Positions 16,551-28,100 of a stretch of DNA of 64,000 nucleotides are shown piece after piece. Positions within the stretch are counted from its first letter, which is position 1, and every line of letters begins with the position of its first letter. The position numbers and the translations under genes are program-made. The notes under the pieces were generated by a model. That model did not search any database, had not been told where the DNA came from, and was given only the letters and a program-made list of their open reading frames with translations. The DNA is from Microbulbifer thermotolerans (GTDB lineage: Bacteria > Pseudomonadota > Gammaproteobacteria > Pseudomonadales > Cellvibrionaceae): contig NZ_FOKT01000001.1 in assembly GCF_900112305.1 (NCBI RefSeq), positions 124,001 through 188,000 of the forward strand, in the 5' to 3' direction.

Positions 16551-18848
16551 TTATTCGGCCGCGGCGCGCGAGCTGTTTACACGGGTGGGTGCCGCCTCGC
16601 CCTGTCGCGCAGCCGTGGGGAGAAAGAGTCCCTTGACCACTTGCAGGCTTACCGCCAGGGCGCCGACGATAAACACCACATCGCCGATGGTGCGCACCCA
16701 GCGCAGGGTGTGCAGCAAGTCGCTCTGCAGAAGCGCTTCACTGCGCGCATACCACATGCCTTTCGAGGCGCTGGCGGCGAACTGAATGATGCCGATCGGC
16801 AAGAGACTGGTAAACAGCATCATCGCCAGACCGATATTCAGCCACCAGAAACCGGTGCTCATCAGTTTGTCATTAAACTGCATGTGCGGGCGAATATAGC
16901 GTAAAACCAGCAGAGTAAAGCCCAGCGCCAGCAGGCCGTAGACTCCGAAGAGGGCACCGTGCGCGTGGGTCGCGGAAGTGTTCAGGCCCTGCACATAATA
17001 GAGGGAAATCGGCGGGTTGATCATAAAGCCGAAGACCCCGGCTCCCAGCATGTTCCAGAAAGCAACGCCGACAAAGAAAAGCAGGGGCCACTTGACGTTT
17101 TGCATCCAGGGTGCGCGCTGTTTCAGGCGCCAGTTTTCCCAGGCCTCGTAACCGAGCACTACCAGAGGTACCACTTCCAGGGCGCTGAAGGTGGCGCCGA
17201 CGGCCATTACTGGCGTGGTGGTGCCGGAAAAATACAAATGGTGGAAGGTGCCGGGCACGCCCCCGAGCAGGAAGAGGGATGCCGATGCCAGAGAGGCTGT
17301 GGTGGCCATGGTGCGGGAAACCAGCCCCATGCTGCAGAAGATAAAAGACAGGGCCGCGGTGGCGAAGACTTCGAAGAAACCTTCCACCCACAGATGTACC
17401 ACCCACCAGCGCCAGTACTCCATTACCGAGATATGCGTGCGTTCGCCATAAGCGAGACCTGCACCGTAAAAGAGACCGATCGCCATCACAGAAGCGGTCA
17501 GCAGTGCCAGCAGGTTTTTATCCCCCGGTTGCCGCAGGGCCGGAACAATGCCGCGCAGCATTAACACCAGCCAGAAGACCACGCCGAGGAACTTGCCGAT
17601 TTGCCAGAGGCGGCCGAGATCCACGTATTCGTAGCCCTGGTGGCCCAGCCAAAAGCTCCACTCGGGGGGGAGCAGCTGAGCGATGGCGAGAAAGTTGCCG
17701 GCAAAGGAGCCCACCACCACGAGAACCAGCGCCCAGAAAAGAATATCCACACCCAGTTTCTGAAACCTGGGGTCCCTGCCGCCGTTGATAATGGGGACGA
17801 GGAAGAGGCCCGCGGCGAGAAAGCCGGTGGCGATCCAGAAGAGTGCCGCCTGAATATGCCAGGTGCGCACCAGACTGTAAGGGAACCATTGCGAGACATC
17901 GATACCGTAAAAGCTCTGCCCCTCCACCGTATAGTGCGCGGTAAAGCCGCCGAGGAAGACCTGCAAGGTAAACAGTGCCACCACTACAAATAGATATTTG
18001 CCCAGCGCTTGTTGCGATGGTGTGAGGGCGAAAGTCGTAATGGGATCCTGTGCGGGCGCGGTGATTTTCTCTTCATCTTCGGCGCGCAAAAAGGCCCAGC
18101 CCCACACCAGGAATCCCACACCGGCAATCAGCAGCACCACACTGGTAATGGACCAGATGATATTTTCCGCCGTGGGCTTGTTGTCGATCAGTGGCTCGTG
18201 GGGCCAGTTGTTGGTATAGGTGGCGCCGCCGGGTGAGCGCTCCGTGGCCGCGGCCCAGGCGGTCCAGAAGAAGAACTGGGTCATCTTTTCGCGCCGCTCG
18301 GGATCGGGCAGGGTGTTTTCCTTCATGGCGTAACTCTGCCGTGTGCTCCGCAGTTCGGGCGCATCGCTGAACAGGCGGCGGTAATAATCCGCCGTCTGCG
18401 CGATCGCCTGCGCGCGCCGCGCGGACACAACCAGGGTGCCGGTTTCCGGGTCATAAGTGTTGGTGCGGTAGGCGGTTTTCAGAGCATAGCGGAGCGCATT
18501 TTGTTGTTCGCCGTTAAGCTCCGCATACGCTTTGCCATATTCATCCCGGGCCGCCAGCTGGAGCCAGGTGGTGATTTCCCGGTGCAGCCAGTCGGCGGTC
18601 CAGTCCGGTGCCTGGTAGGCGCCGTGCCCCCAGATGGAGCCTAGCTGCATACCGCCGACCGACTGCCAGGCGGTCTGGCCGTCGAGAATGCTGTCGCGGG
18701 TCATCATTAGTTGTTGGTTTTCCGTGACCACGCGGGCCGGCACGGGTGGTGCCTTGCGATAGACCTCCACGCCCACGTATCCCAACAGCGAAAATGTAAC
18801 GGCGAGAATGCCGATTAGTGTCCACCACAATTTGCGATATTGCCCCAT
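16551..18848 (-). CDS. norB: Quinol-dependent nitric oxide reductase (qNOR)
   Basis: 765 residues, the length expected for single-subunit qNOR, in which a NorC-like periplasmic domain is fused to the N-terminus. The first membrane helix (about 10-30) is followed by a periplasmic region including SIWGHGAYQAPDWTADWLHRE. The catalytic membrane core then has metal-ligand His motifs: TWHIQAALFW, HLWVEGFFEVFATA, GTFHHLYFSG and THAHGALFGVYG. It reduces two NO to N2O using quinol in the inner membrane. It begins two bases after the ric stop, so the two form one operon. There are no nir or nos genes here, so it serves NO detoxification rather than full denitrification. Confidence 0.95.
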   Translation of the reverse strand: MGQYRKLWWTLIGILAVTFSLLGYVGVEVYRKAPPVPARVVTENQQLMMTRDSILDGQTAWQSVGGMQLGSIWGHGAYQAPDWTADWLHREITTWLQLAARDEYGKAYAELNGEQQNALRYALKTAYRTNTYDPETGTLVVSARRAQAIAQTADYYRRLFSDAPELRSTRQSYAMKENTLPDPERREKMTQFFFWTAWAAATERSPGGATYTNNWPHEPLIDNKPTAENIIWSITSVVLLIAGVGFLVWGWAFLRAEDEEKITAPAQDPITTFALTPSQQALGKYLFVVVALFTLQVFLGGFTAHYTVEGQSFYGIDVSQWFPYSLVRTWHIQAALFWIATGFLAAGLFLVPIINGGRDPRFQKLGVDILFWALVLVVVGSFAGNFLAIAQLLPPEWSFWLGHQGYEYVDLGRLWQIGKFLGVVFWLVLMLRGIVPALRQPGDKNLLALLTASVMAIGLFYGAGLAYGERTHISVMEYWRWWVVHLWVEGFFEVFATAALSFIFCSMGLVSRTMATTASLASASLFLLGGVPGTFHHLYFSGTTTPVMAVGATFSALEVVPLVVLGYEAWENWRLKQRAPWMQNVKWPLLFFVGVAFWNMLGAGVFGFMINPPISLYYVQGLNTSATHAHGALFGVYGLLALGFTLLVLRYIRPHMQFNDKLMSTGFWWLNIGLAMMLFTSLLPIGIIQFAASASKGMWYARSEALLQSDLLHTLRWVRTIGDVVFIVGALAVSLQVVKGLFLPTAARQGEAAPTRVNSSRAAAE

Positions 18849-18850
18849 GT

Positions 18851-19519
18851 TCAGAGCCCCCCTCGTTCTTCGATGCGTTTAAACAGCAGGTTGTTTTCCA
18901 AGTGGATGTGTTCCGCCAGATCCCGCGCCAGGGTGGCCGCCTCTCGGTACAGCGCGCGCCAGTGCTCACAGGCCTCTGCGGGCGGGCTGAAATAGTGGGT
19001 CAAGCGATCCAGGCGCTCGAGGGCCCGGCCGTGGTCGAGATGCTCGTGGCGCATTACACTCGCCGGCGCCCGTGCCATTTCGGTCATGCCGCGCAGAATC
19101 ATGGGAAAGAGAATCCGCTCCTCCTTTTGCATGTGGCTCTCCAGCTCGGCGAGCATCTGCCTTAGGTGTTCCGCCAGGCCGGCGGGACAATCCGGGTGAT
19201 CCCGGTGTGTGGATTCGACCTGAGCGGCCAGGTTAATCAGCGCCGGTAGCTGTTTGCGATGGCGCTGGTGATAGCGGGTGAGAATGTGCTCGACCAGTGC
19301 GCTGTCTGGCGCCTGATCCCAGCTTTCCGTTTCCGTTTCCCTTGCGAGCGCTTCTAGCTCCGCGGCGATGGCTGCGGGGTCCAGCGCTTTGCGGGCAGCG
19401 GCTTCCCGCAGGGTCTGCTCGCCGCTGTTACAGAAATCCAGGCGGTGATCAAAAAACACCTCAGTTGCGCCTGGGATCCGGTGCGCCAGTCGGTCCAGGC
19501 GTTGATCCAGGGTATTCAC
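18851..19519 (-). CDS. ytfE: Di-iron iron-sulfur cluster repair protein (RIC; YtfE/ScdA)
   Basis: 222 residues from the GTG at 19519, chosen because GAGGAGG lies six bases upstream; the frame remains open to 19564. An ScdA_N-like start (IPGATEVFFDHRLDFC) is followed by a hemerythrin-like four-helix bundle with metal ligands in YHQRHRKQLP, HMQKEERILFP, HEHLDHGRAL and HIHLENNLLF. The family repairs iron-sulfur clusters damaged by NO or peroxide and may release NO from nitrosyl iron. It is co-transcribed with norB downstream. Confidence 0.93.
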   Translation of the reverse strand: MNTLDQRLDRLAHRIPGATEVFFDHRLDFCNSGEQTLREAAARKALDPAAIAAELEALARETETESWDQAPDSALVEHILTRYHQRHRKQLPALINLAAQVESTHRDHPDCPAGLAEHLRQMLAELESHMQKEERILFPMILRGMTEMARAPASVMRHEHLDHGRALERLDRLTHYFSPPAEACEHWRALYREAATLARDLAEHIHLENNLLFKRIEERGGL

Positions 19520-19566
19520 AAAACTCCTCCTCGCTGTCGGTTTGTCAGATTGGTGGGGTGCCACTT

Positions 19567-19589
19567 AAGATTCATTATGTTTGCATCTT
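19567..19589. promoter_or_regulatory. NsrR-type operator 1
   Basis: A 23-base palindrome with AAGAT and ATCTT ends and 11-bp half-sites (AAGATTCATTA, then GTTTGCATCTT), close to the known NsrR pattern AAGATGYATTT plus its complement. It lies 47 bases upstream of the ric start. Confidence 0.75.
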
Positions 19590-19592
19590 TTA

Positions 19593-19615
19593 AAGATGTA
19601 AAATATTTGCATCTT
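19593..19615. promoter_or_regulatory. NsrR-type operator 2
   Basis: A second 23-base palindrome three bases from the first (half-sites AAGATGTAAAA and ATTTGCATCTT). Centres are 26 bp apart. It overlaps the likely -10 region of a promoter positioned by the FNR box. Confidence 0.75.
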
Positions 19616-19629
19616 AATTCGGGATCGAA

Positions 19630-19643
19630 TTGATCTCGATCAA
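19630..19643. promoter_or_regulatory. FNR/ANR-type box
   Basis: TTGATCTCGATCAA matches the FNR consensus TTGAT-N4-ATCAA at every fixed base. Placed at -41.5, it would set a ric-norB transcription start near 19595, with NsrR site 2 covering the -10 region. Confidence 0.7.
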
Positions 19644-19721
19644 CCATGGGGAGTCTTTGAGCAATTTGCATAGGTGCTATGTCTGTATGGGTTATGGGGC
19701 GCTCAGTATGTGGGTCTTGAG

Positions 19722-19762
19722 GTTTCTTTACCGCCAGGCAGCGAATTCATCAGAGGCCCTTT
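19722..19762 (+). repeat. Solo right end of the inverted-repeat family
   Basis: TTTACCGCCAGGCAGCGAAT and the following TCATCAGAGG match the right end of E2 (TTTACCGTCAGGAAGCGAAT, then TAATCAGAGG). No matching left end is visible. Confidence 0.55.
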
Positions 19763-19791
19763 GGGTGTTGATCGTTGATGTGCTTAAGTAA

Positions 19792-19814
19792 AAGTTGTAA
19801 ATTAAATGCATCAT
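19792..19814. promoter_or_regulatory. NsrR-like operator before nnrS
   Basis: A weaker 23-base site: the half AAATGCATCAT has one mismatch from the consensus, and the half AAGTTGTAAAT has about three. It lies 17 bases upstream of the nnrS start. Confidence 0.5.
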
Positions 19815-19830
19815 TTGTGAGGGGTTCGGC

Positions 19831-21054
19831 ATGAACATTCATCCGATGCAGCCGCGGGAGGTACCGCTGATGCAGAAGGGGCAGGCTCCGGTTTTGCTCG
19901 CCTATGGTTTCCGGCCTTTTTTCCTGTTGACCGGGGCTTACGCACTTGTACTGATTCTGGGGTGGCTGGGGTTTCTCTTTGCCGGCTGGTCGCTGCCTCT
20001 GGGGTGGTCGCCTTTTCAATGGCATAGCCACGAGATGTTGTACGGCCTGGTGTCTGCCGCCATCGCCGGTTTTTTGCTGACTGCCGTCACCAATTGGACG
20101 GGAGCGCCGCCTCTCAAAGGGGGGCGCCTGTTGGCATTGGTGCTTTTGTGGATGGGCGGGCGAATCTCCATGTGGCTGGCGTCCTGGATACCCACCTGGC
20201 TGGTGGCACTGGTGGATCTGGCATTTCTGCCGGTGCTGGCACTTTACCTGCTGCGGGTGCTGGTTGCGTATAAGAACCGTCGCAATTTGCTCCTGGTGGT
20301 GGTGCTGTCGCTGCTGTTCGGCGGCAATTTGCTGATGCATTTGGGGTTTGTCAGTGGGCGCACGGACCTGCTTGCTGCTGGCGAACGCTTGGGCCTGGAT
20401 TTGATTCTGCTGCTGATGGCGGTTATCGGCGGGCGCATTATTCCGGCGTTTTCCGCCAACTGGCTGCGCATGCACGGAGGGGACGCCAACTGGGTGACGC
20501 GCTCAGTTTGGACCGATCGCGTGGCACTGATGTCCGTTGCTTTGTTGATTGCACTGGATGGGCTGGGTGTATCGGAGACGTCGCTCGGTCTGATAGCCTT
20601 GGTTGCGGCGTTGAGCAACGGTCTGCGCCTGTGGCAGTGGGCCGGTTGGCGCGTGTGTAAAGAGCCCATGCTGTGGATTTTGCACCTCGGCTATGCCTGG
20701 GTTGTGTTGAGTCTGTCGTTGCGGGCGCTGGCGGCCCTGATTGGTGCGGTACCCGATAGCGCCTGGCAGCACGCCCTCGGTGCGGGAGCGATCGGCACGC
20801 TGTTGCTGGGTGTTATGACCCGTGTAGCAGTGGGGCATACGGGGCGCCCGTTAAAGCTGGCTCCATTTGGTTTGGGTATTTACCTGGCGATTACCGCCGC
20901 TGCCGTACTGCGCCTGCTGGTTGCCTTGCAAGTTCTGGATTTTCGTCTGGGGCTGTCCCTGGCGGGGCTGGCCTGGACCCTGGCCTTTGGGCTATTTACG
21001 GTGCTCTACTGGCCGATACTGAGCCGTCCGCGGGCGGATGGCCGCCCGGGATAA
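19831..21054 (+). CDS. nnrS: NnrS family haem-copper membrane protein
   Basis: 407 residues, strongly hydrophobic, with about 12 predicted membrane helices. The N-terminus PVLLAYGFRPFFLLTGAYA is the NnrS signature, followed by QWHSHEMLYG with conserved His residues, and TAVTNWTG. NnrS proteins are found with NO-metabolism genes and reduce nitrosative stress, probably by lowering formation of iron-nitrosyl species. It heads a run of three same-strand genes with nsrR (12 bases later) and the SirB-like gene. The NsrR-like site upstream suggests repression by the neighbouring regulator. Confidence 0.9.
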   Translation: MNIHPMQPREVPLMQKGQAPVLLAYGFRPFFLLTGAYALVLILGWLGFLFAGWSLPLGWSPFQWHSHEMLYGLVSAAIAGFLLTAVTNWTGAPPLKGGRLLALVLLWMGGRISMWLASWIPTWLVALVDLAFLPVLALYLLRVLVAYKNRRNLLLVVVLSLLFGGNLLMHLGFVSGRTDLLAAGERLGLDLILLLMAVIGGRIIPAFSANWLRMHGGDANWVTRSVWTDRVALMSVALLIALDGLGVSETSLGLIALVAALSNGLRLWQWAGWRVCKEPMLWILHLGYAWVVLSLSLRALAALIGAVPDSAWQHALGAGAIGTLLLGVMTRVAVGHTGRPLKLAPFGLGIYLAITAAAVLRLLVALQVLDFRLGLSLAGLAWTLAFGLFTVLYWPILSRPRADGRPG

Positions 21055-21066
21055 CGAGATTGAAGT

Positions 21067-21504
21067 ATGCATATTACCCGCTATACCGATTACTCCCTGC
21101 GCGTGTTGATGTACGTGGCCCTCAAGGGTGAAGAACTCGCCACAATCCGCGAAATCGCCGAGAGTTACGAAATTTCCAAAAACCACCTGATGAAAGTGGT
21201 GCAGTCTCTTAACAGCAAAGGCTATCTGATTGCCATTCGCGGCAAAAACGGCGGTGTGCGCCTGGCGGGCAGACCGGAGGACATCAATGTCGGTCACCTG
21301 GTCCGGGATACGGAGCAGGATCTGGCGTTGGTGGAGTGTTTCAATAATGGCAAGGGCTGTGTGATCACTCCGGCCTGTGAACTCAAGCGGATATTTGCCG
21401 AGGCGTTGGAAGCTTTTTTCCAGGTGCTGGACCAATACACCCTGGCGGATTTGTTGCCAAAGGGAAAGGCGCAGCACATGGTGCGTTTATTGAGGATCGG
21501 CTGA
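21067..21504 (+). CDS. nsrR: NO-sensing Rrf2-family repressor NsrR
   Basis: 145 residues. An N-terminal winged helix (MHITRYTDYSLRVLMYVAL, with the Asp8 typical of NsrR) is followed by the recognition region ISKNHLMKVVQSL. Three cysteines in CFNNGKGCVITPACE match the C-x5-C-x5-C [Fe-S] ligand pattern of NsrR. NO damage to the cluster releases the repressor. It lies between nnrS and the SirB-like gene, and NsrR-type operators flank the island, so it probably controls both transcripts and, through nnrS, itself. Confidence 0.93.
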   Translation: MHITRYTDYSLRVLMYVALKGEELATIREIAESYEISKNHLMKVVQSLNSKGYLIAIRGKNGGVRLAGRPEDINVGHLVRDTEQDLALVECFNNGKGCVITPACELKRIFAEALEAFFQVLDQYTLADLLPKGKAQHMVRLLRIG

Positions 21505-21872
21505 TGGTCAATGTACTGCTTCTGAAGCACTTGCACGTTACTTTGGTGGCGGTTTCCGTCAGTTTTTTTGTGCTGCGCTTTCTCGGGCGTCAGATGGGGG
21601 CGGGCTTTGTCGAGGCCAGGTGGATTAAGCCCGCGCCTCATTTGATTGACACGCTGCTGCTGCTATCGGGTATTGCCATCGCCACGCTCTACCGGCTGTC
21701 GCCACTGCAGGCGCCCTGGCTGTTGGTCAAGTTGTTGTTGATTGCGGGTTATATCTGGGCCGGTATCGGCGCCATGCGGGCGGCCGATGCCGGCCGCCGG
21801 ATGTTGTTCGGGCTCTTGGCGCTCTGCCTGGTGGGCGGTGCGGTGATGATGGCCGTCTTGAAGCCGTTCTGA
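21504..21872 (+). CDS. SirB family membrane protein
   Basis: 122 residues with four hydrophobic helices, beginning LLLKHLHVTLVAVSVSFFVLR as in SirB2-like proteins. Its start overlaps the nsrR stop by one base, so translation is probably coupled. The family function is poorly defined. The position at the end of an NO-response operon suggests a membrane role in that response. Confidence 0.8.
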   Translation: MVNVLLLKHLHVTLVAVSVSFFVLRFLGRQMGAGFVEARWIKPAPHLIDTLLLLSGIAIATLYRLSPLQAPWLLVKLLLIAGYIWAGIGAMRAADAGRRMLFGLLALCLVGGAVMMAVLKPF

Positions 21873-21901
21873 TTCGACAGCCTGTAAAGTCCGCGCGGAG
21901 A

Positions 21902-23596
21902 TCAGAGGTTCCCCTGCGGGTTACCGCGCTCGATCAGGGTGGCTACATCCAGTCCTTTCGGCAGAGTGCCGGTGCTGTGCGCGCCCCGCGCGCTCAGGCG
22001 CGAGGCGATAAAGGCCTCGGCCACGGCACTGCTGCTGCCCTGTATCAGCAGGTGCGCTTGCATCGCCAGTGCCAGTTGGTCTGCCAGTTGGCGGGCGCGG
22101 AATTCGATCTGGTCGCTGTCCGCCAGTTGGTTTTTCAAACTGAGAATCCATCTGTCCAGTAGAGGATCGGCGCCAGTGCTGTCCGCCAGCTCGTCGAACC
22201 AGTGGTCGATGGCCGCGGGCATTTTGGCGGCGGCGCGCAGTACATCCAGTGCCTGAATATTGCCGGACCCCTCCCAGATGGCGTTGATGGGGGCGTCCCG
22301 GTAGAGCCTGGCGGTAATGAAATCCTCGATCACTCCGTTGCCGCCCAGGCACTCCATGGCTTCGTAGGCGTGGTGCGGTGTGCGCTTGCAAATCCAGTAT
22401 TTGCCCACGGCGGCGCCCAGGCGCATCAGCATTCTTTCGTGCTCTTTCTCCGGGTGATCGAAAGCGCGGGCCATGCGCATGGTCAATGCGACGGAGCCCT
22501 CCACCTCCAGTTGCAGATCGGCCAACACATTCTGCATCAGCGGTTGGTCGATCAGGCGCTTGCCGAAGGCGCTGCGCTGTGAAGCGTGGTGGATGGCCTG
22601 TGCGACAGCCTGGCGCTGGCCGCCCGCGGAGCCGATCATGCAGTCGAAGCGGGTTACGGCCACCATTTCGATAATGGCGTTGATTCCTCGGCCTTCTTCT
22701 CCTACCAGCCAGCCCAGGGCGCCGCGCAACTCGATTTCGGAAGAAGCGTTGGAGACGTTGCCGGCCTTGTTTTTCAAGCGCTGGATCTGGACGGGGTTTT
22801 TGCTGCCGTCCGGCCGCCAGCGGGGTACCAGAAAACAGCTGAGGCCGGCATCGGTGCGGGCCAGCATCAGGAAGGCGTCGCACATAGGGGCCGAGGTGAA
22901 CCACTTGTGCCCCACCAGCTCGTAGCAGCCGTCGCCGAGCGGCGTAGCGGTAGTGGTGTTGGCGCGCACGTCGGAGCCGCCCTGTTTCTCTGTCATACCC
23001 ATGCCGATGGTGACGGCGGTTTTCTCTGTATGGGGGCGGTTGCTCGGGTCGTAGCCGCGATTGGTAATCTTGGGCAGCCACTCTTCGGCCAGTGCCGGCG
23101 CCAGGCGAATGGAAGGCACAGCGGCGAAGGTCATGGTTACCGGGCAACCGTGGCCCGCTTCCAGCTGGCAGTGCAGATAGTACTTGGCCGCCCGCGCCAC
23201 ATGGGCGCCGGGTTTGGGATCTGTCCAGGGGCTGCTGTGAAGACCTTCGCTCAGAGCCAGCTGCATCAGCTGGTGGTAGGCCGGGTGGTAGCGCACCAGA
23301 TCGACACGGTTGCCCACGCGGTCGTGGGGTTCGAAGATCGGGGGGAATTCGTTGGCGTCGAAGCCGCGCTGAATCATCTCCGGGCGGCCGCAGACTTCAC
23401 CGTAGCGCTGCAGGTCGTCCTCCGCCCAGTGGCCGCCGTTGTACTGAACGGCCTGACGCAGGGCGGTATCGGCGGCGTAGAGATTGTGGCCGGCGAGCGG
23501 CGCTACCTGATTGAAAACTTCGTGGGTGTCGGCCCAATTTGTGGCTTTGACGGACGGAGTGGTTGGTTTTGGCACTGGTCGTATCCCTGGCAGCAT
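21902..23596 (-). CDS. Acyl-CoA dehydrogenase, AidB-like
   Basis: 564 residues, matching AidB (about 540) rather than short acyl-CoA dehydrogenases. Family motifs: GMGMTEKQGGSDVRAN, GHKWFTSAPMCDAFL, the FAD-contacting AFGKRLIDQPLMQN, and ECLGGNGVIEDF with IWEGSGNIQALDVLR. AidB is a flavoprotein linked to the alkylation response that binds DNA through its C-terminal domain. Close homologues also act as isovaleryl-CoA dehydrogenases, so the function is not certain. The last codons and the TGA stop lie in sequence identical to a repeat end (GGGAACCTCTGAT). Confidence 0.85.
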   Translation of the reverse strand: MLPGIRPVPKPTTPSVKATNWADTHEVFNQVAPLAGHNLYAADTALRQAVQYNGGHWAEDDLQRYGEVCGRPEMIQRGFDANEFPPIFEPHDRVGNRVDLVRYHPAYHQLMQLALSEGLHSSPWTDPKPGAHVARAAKYYLHCQLEAGHGCPVTMTFAAVPSIRLAPALAEEWLPKITNRGYDPSNRPHTEKTAVTIGMGMTEKQGGSDVRANTTTATPLGDGCYELVGHKWFTSAPMCDAFLMLARTDAGLSCFLVPRWRPDGSKNPVQIQRLKNKAGNVSNASSEIELRGALGWLVGEEGRGINAIIEMVAVTRFDCMIGSAGGQRQAVAQAIHHASQRSAFGKRLIDQPLMQNVLADLQLEVEGSVALTMRMARAFDHPEKEHERMLMRLGAAVGKYWICKRTPHHAYEAMECLGGNGVIEDFITARLYRDAPINAIWEGSGNIQALDVLRAAAKMPAAIDHWFDELADSTGADPLLDRWILSLKNQLADSDQIEFRARQLADQLALAMQAHLLIQGSSSAVAEAFIASRLSARGAHSTGTLPKGLDVATLIERGNPQGNL

Positions 23597-23698
23597 TGGC
23601 GGTTTCCGTGTTGCCTAGGTTAGTGCAACTGCGCTTTTGCCGGCCAGCCCGTTTGCATCTTTGTGTTCAAGACGCGCGGTTCGAAGGCGGTGTTCGCT

Positions 23699-24700
23699 TC
23701 AAATGCTGCGTTTGCCGGACAGATTCAAGGCGAGTTCCAGCAGCCCGATCCAGGGGTCCTGATCTCTGCCGCCCTTGATGGCTGTGTCCACCGCACGTGC
23801 GCGCAGCAGCAGGCTTTCCAGCCGGGCGGGAGTGAGGCGGGCGAGGGCGGACTGCACTAGCGGTTGGCGTTTGGGGATGCGGACCAGGCGTGCGATCGGC
23901 TGTCCCCGGTCCAGTTTTTCGCCGATTTCCAGCAGGCTGCGGATTTCCCGCGCCAGGGCCCAGAGCACCACTGGCGCTTCGACGCCTTCCGCGCGCAGGC
24001 CCTGTAGTGTTTTGACCGCCCCCTCGGCATCGCCAGCCAGGGCGCGGTCGATCAGGTTGAAGACATCGTAGCGGGCGGAGCTGGCCACGGCGTCGCGCAT
24101 CAGGTCGGCGGTGATCAGCTTGTCTGAACCGAGCAGTTTGAGTTTCTCGATTTCCTGGCTGGCGGCGAGCAGGTTGCCCTCGACTCGGTCCGCCAGTATC
24201 TGGATCGCCTCTGGCTCGGCGTCCAGACCGGCGGCGCGCAGCCGCTGGTGAATCCAGCGGGGCATTTCCGCGGCCTCCACCGGCCACACCTGGATCAGCA
24301 CGCCGTTTTGTTCCAGGGCCTTGATCCATTTGCTGTTGAGCTGGGATCTGTCCAGCCGAGGCAGAACCAGCAATAGCAGCAGGTCATTGCCGGCGAGCGC
24401 GGCGAACTCCTGCAGCGCCTTGCTGCCTTTGTCGCCGGGCTTGCCACCGGGCAGGCGCAGTTCGATGATTTTCTTTTCCGCGAACAGGGACATACTCCCG
24501 GCAGAGGAGAGCAGTTGCCCCCAATCGAAGCTGTGTTCCGCGTGCAGCAACTCCCGCTCCGAGAAGCCGCCGTTCCGGGCAGCGGCGCGGATACTGTCGC
24601 AACACTCCTGCACTATCAGGGGTTCGTCGCCAGTGACGACATAGATGGGCATCAGGCCCTTGCTGAGACTCTGTTGCAGTTGCCGGGGGTTGATGCGCAT
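23699..24700 (-). CDS. holA: DNA polymerase III delta subunit
   Basis: 333 residues from the ATG at 24700, the family start (MRINPRQLQQSL); the frame continues upstream to 24769, overlapping lptE. HolA features: LMPIYVVTGDEPLIVQE, then the ELLHAEHSFDWGQL and SMSLFAEKKIIELR regions, and a C-terminal collar domain. It is the wrench subunit of the clamp loader that opens the beta clamp. It is third in the conserved leuS-lptE-holA order, 16 bases after lptE. The nadD gene that often follows is absent here. Confidence 0.93.
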   Translation of the reverse strand: MRINPRQLQQSLSKGLMPIYVVTGDEPLIVQECCDSIRAAARNGGFSERELLHAEHSFDWGQLLSSAGSMSLFAEKKIIELRLPGGKPGDKGSKALQEFAALAGNDLLLLLVLPRLDRSQLNSKWIKALEQNGVLIQVWPVEAAEMPRWIHQRLRAAGLDAEPEAIQILADRVEGNLLAASQEIEKLKLLGSDKLITADLMRDAVASSARYDVFNLIDRALAGDAEGAVKTLQGLRAEGVEAPVVLWALAREIRSLLEIGEKLDRGQPIARLVRIPKRQPLVQSALARLTPARLESLLLRARAVDTAIKGGRDQDPWIGLLELALNLSGKRSI

Positions 24701-24716
24701 AAATGGCCCGGAAATA

Positions 24717-25235
24717 TTAGTTTCTTTCTTCTGCGCTCGCCTCGACGTCGATGCGGCGCAGGCGGTCAATGATGCGGCTGATCAGCTCGCGGCGCATCTC
24801 CTCGCGCAGCAACCGTTCTTCCTCCCCCTTACTGACGATTTCGTTATCGTCCCATTCCAGGGTGCGGTAGACGTCTGCCTGGGCGTTGTTCAACAGCCAG
24901 TTGCCGCCGCTGTCGCGCACGCTGTAGAGCGCACTAGTGATCAGCTCGTACTCGGAGGCGCGGCCCCGCGCGTCCACGGAGACGGTGCGCTTGCGCTCGG
25001 TCTCTTTGTGGATAAGCAGCGTATAGTCTGCCTCCAGTGGGGAGGACGCCATAGGTACCCCGGTATTTTGCAGCAGGCGGGTCAGCTCGTTGGCGATATC
25101 ACTGCGCGAGTCTTCGCTGGAAATGTATAGCAGGCTGCCCGGGGGAAAGTTTTGCGGCGCGCCGCGCAGGTGCCATCCACAACCGGCGGTGGCGAGCAGG
25201 GTAAGCAGCAGTAGTGGGGGGAGGATTTTCATCAT
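24717..25235 (-). CDS. lptE: LPS-assembly lipoprotein LptE
   Basis: 172 residues from the ATG at 25235 (a second ATG is adjacent at 25232). A lipoprotein signal ends in LLATAGC, giving a lipidated Cys, followed by the characteristic GWHLRG. Later strands (VPMASSPLEADYTLLI, ASEYELITSALYSV) match the LptE fold. It plugs the LptD barrel that inserts LPS into the outer membrane. It lies in the conserved order between leuS and holA. Confidence 0.92.
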   Translation of the reverse strand: MMKILPPLLLLTLLATAGCGWHLRGAPQNFPPGSLLYISSEDSRSDIANELTRLLQNTGVPMASSPLEADYTLLIHKETERKRTVSVDARGRASEYELITSALYSVRDSGGNWLLNNAQADVYRTLEWDDNEIVSKGEEERLLREEMRRELISRIIDRLRRIDVEASAEERN

Positions 25236-25352
25236 TGTTTGCTTCTGTTCTGAGCGCACTCTAGCAGTTTTCCGGGCGCAGGTTGCGATGTGTCGGGACA
25301 GCCCCGACTGCGTTCGCCTGTGGTTCCCTGGGTGGCGGGCTGCGTCAGGCAG

Positions 25353-25369
25353 GGGCGGCAGTGCCGCCC
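25353..25369. other. GC-rich hairpin between leuS and lptE
   Basis: GGGCGGC and GCCGCCC form a 7-bp stem with loop AGT. It lacks a T-run; attenuation or mRNA stabilisation are possible. Confidence 0.3.
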
Positions 25370-25402
25370 GCAAGCCTGCTTGTGACGGGTTTGAGCCCCG
25401 GA

Positions 25403-28090
<2,688 letters not shown>

Positions 28091-28100
28091 TTAGGCGCAT

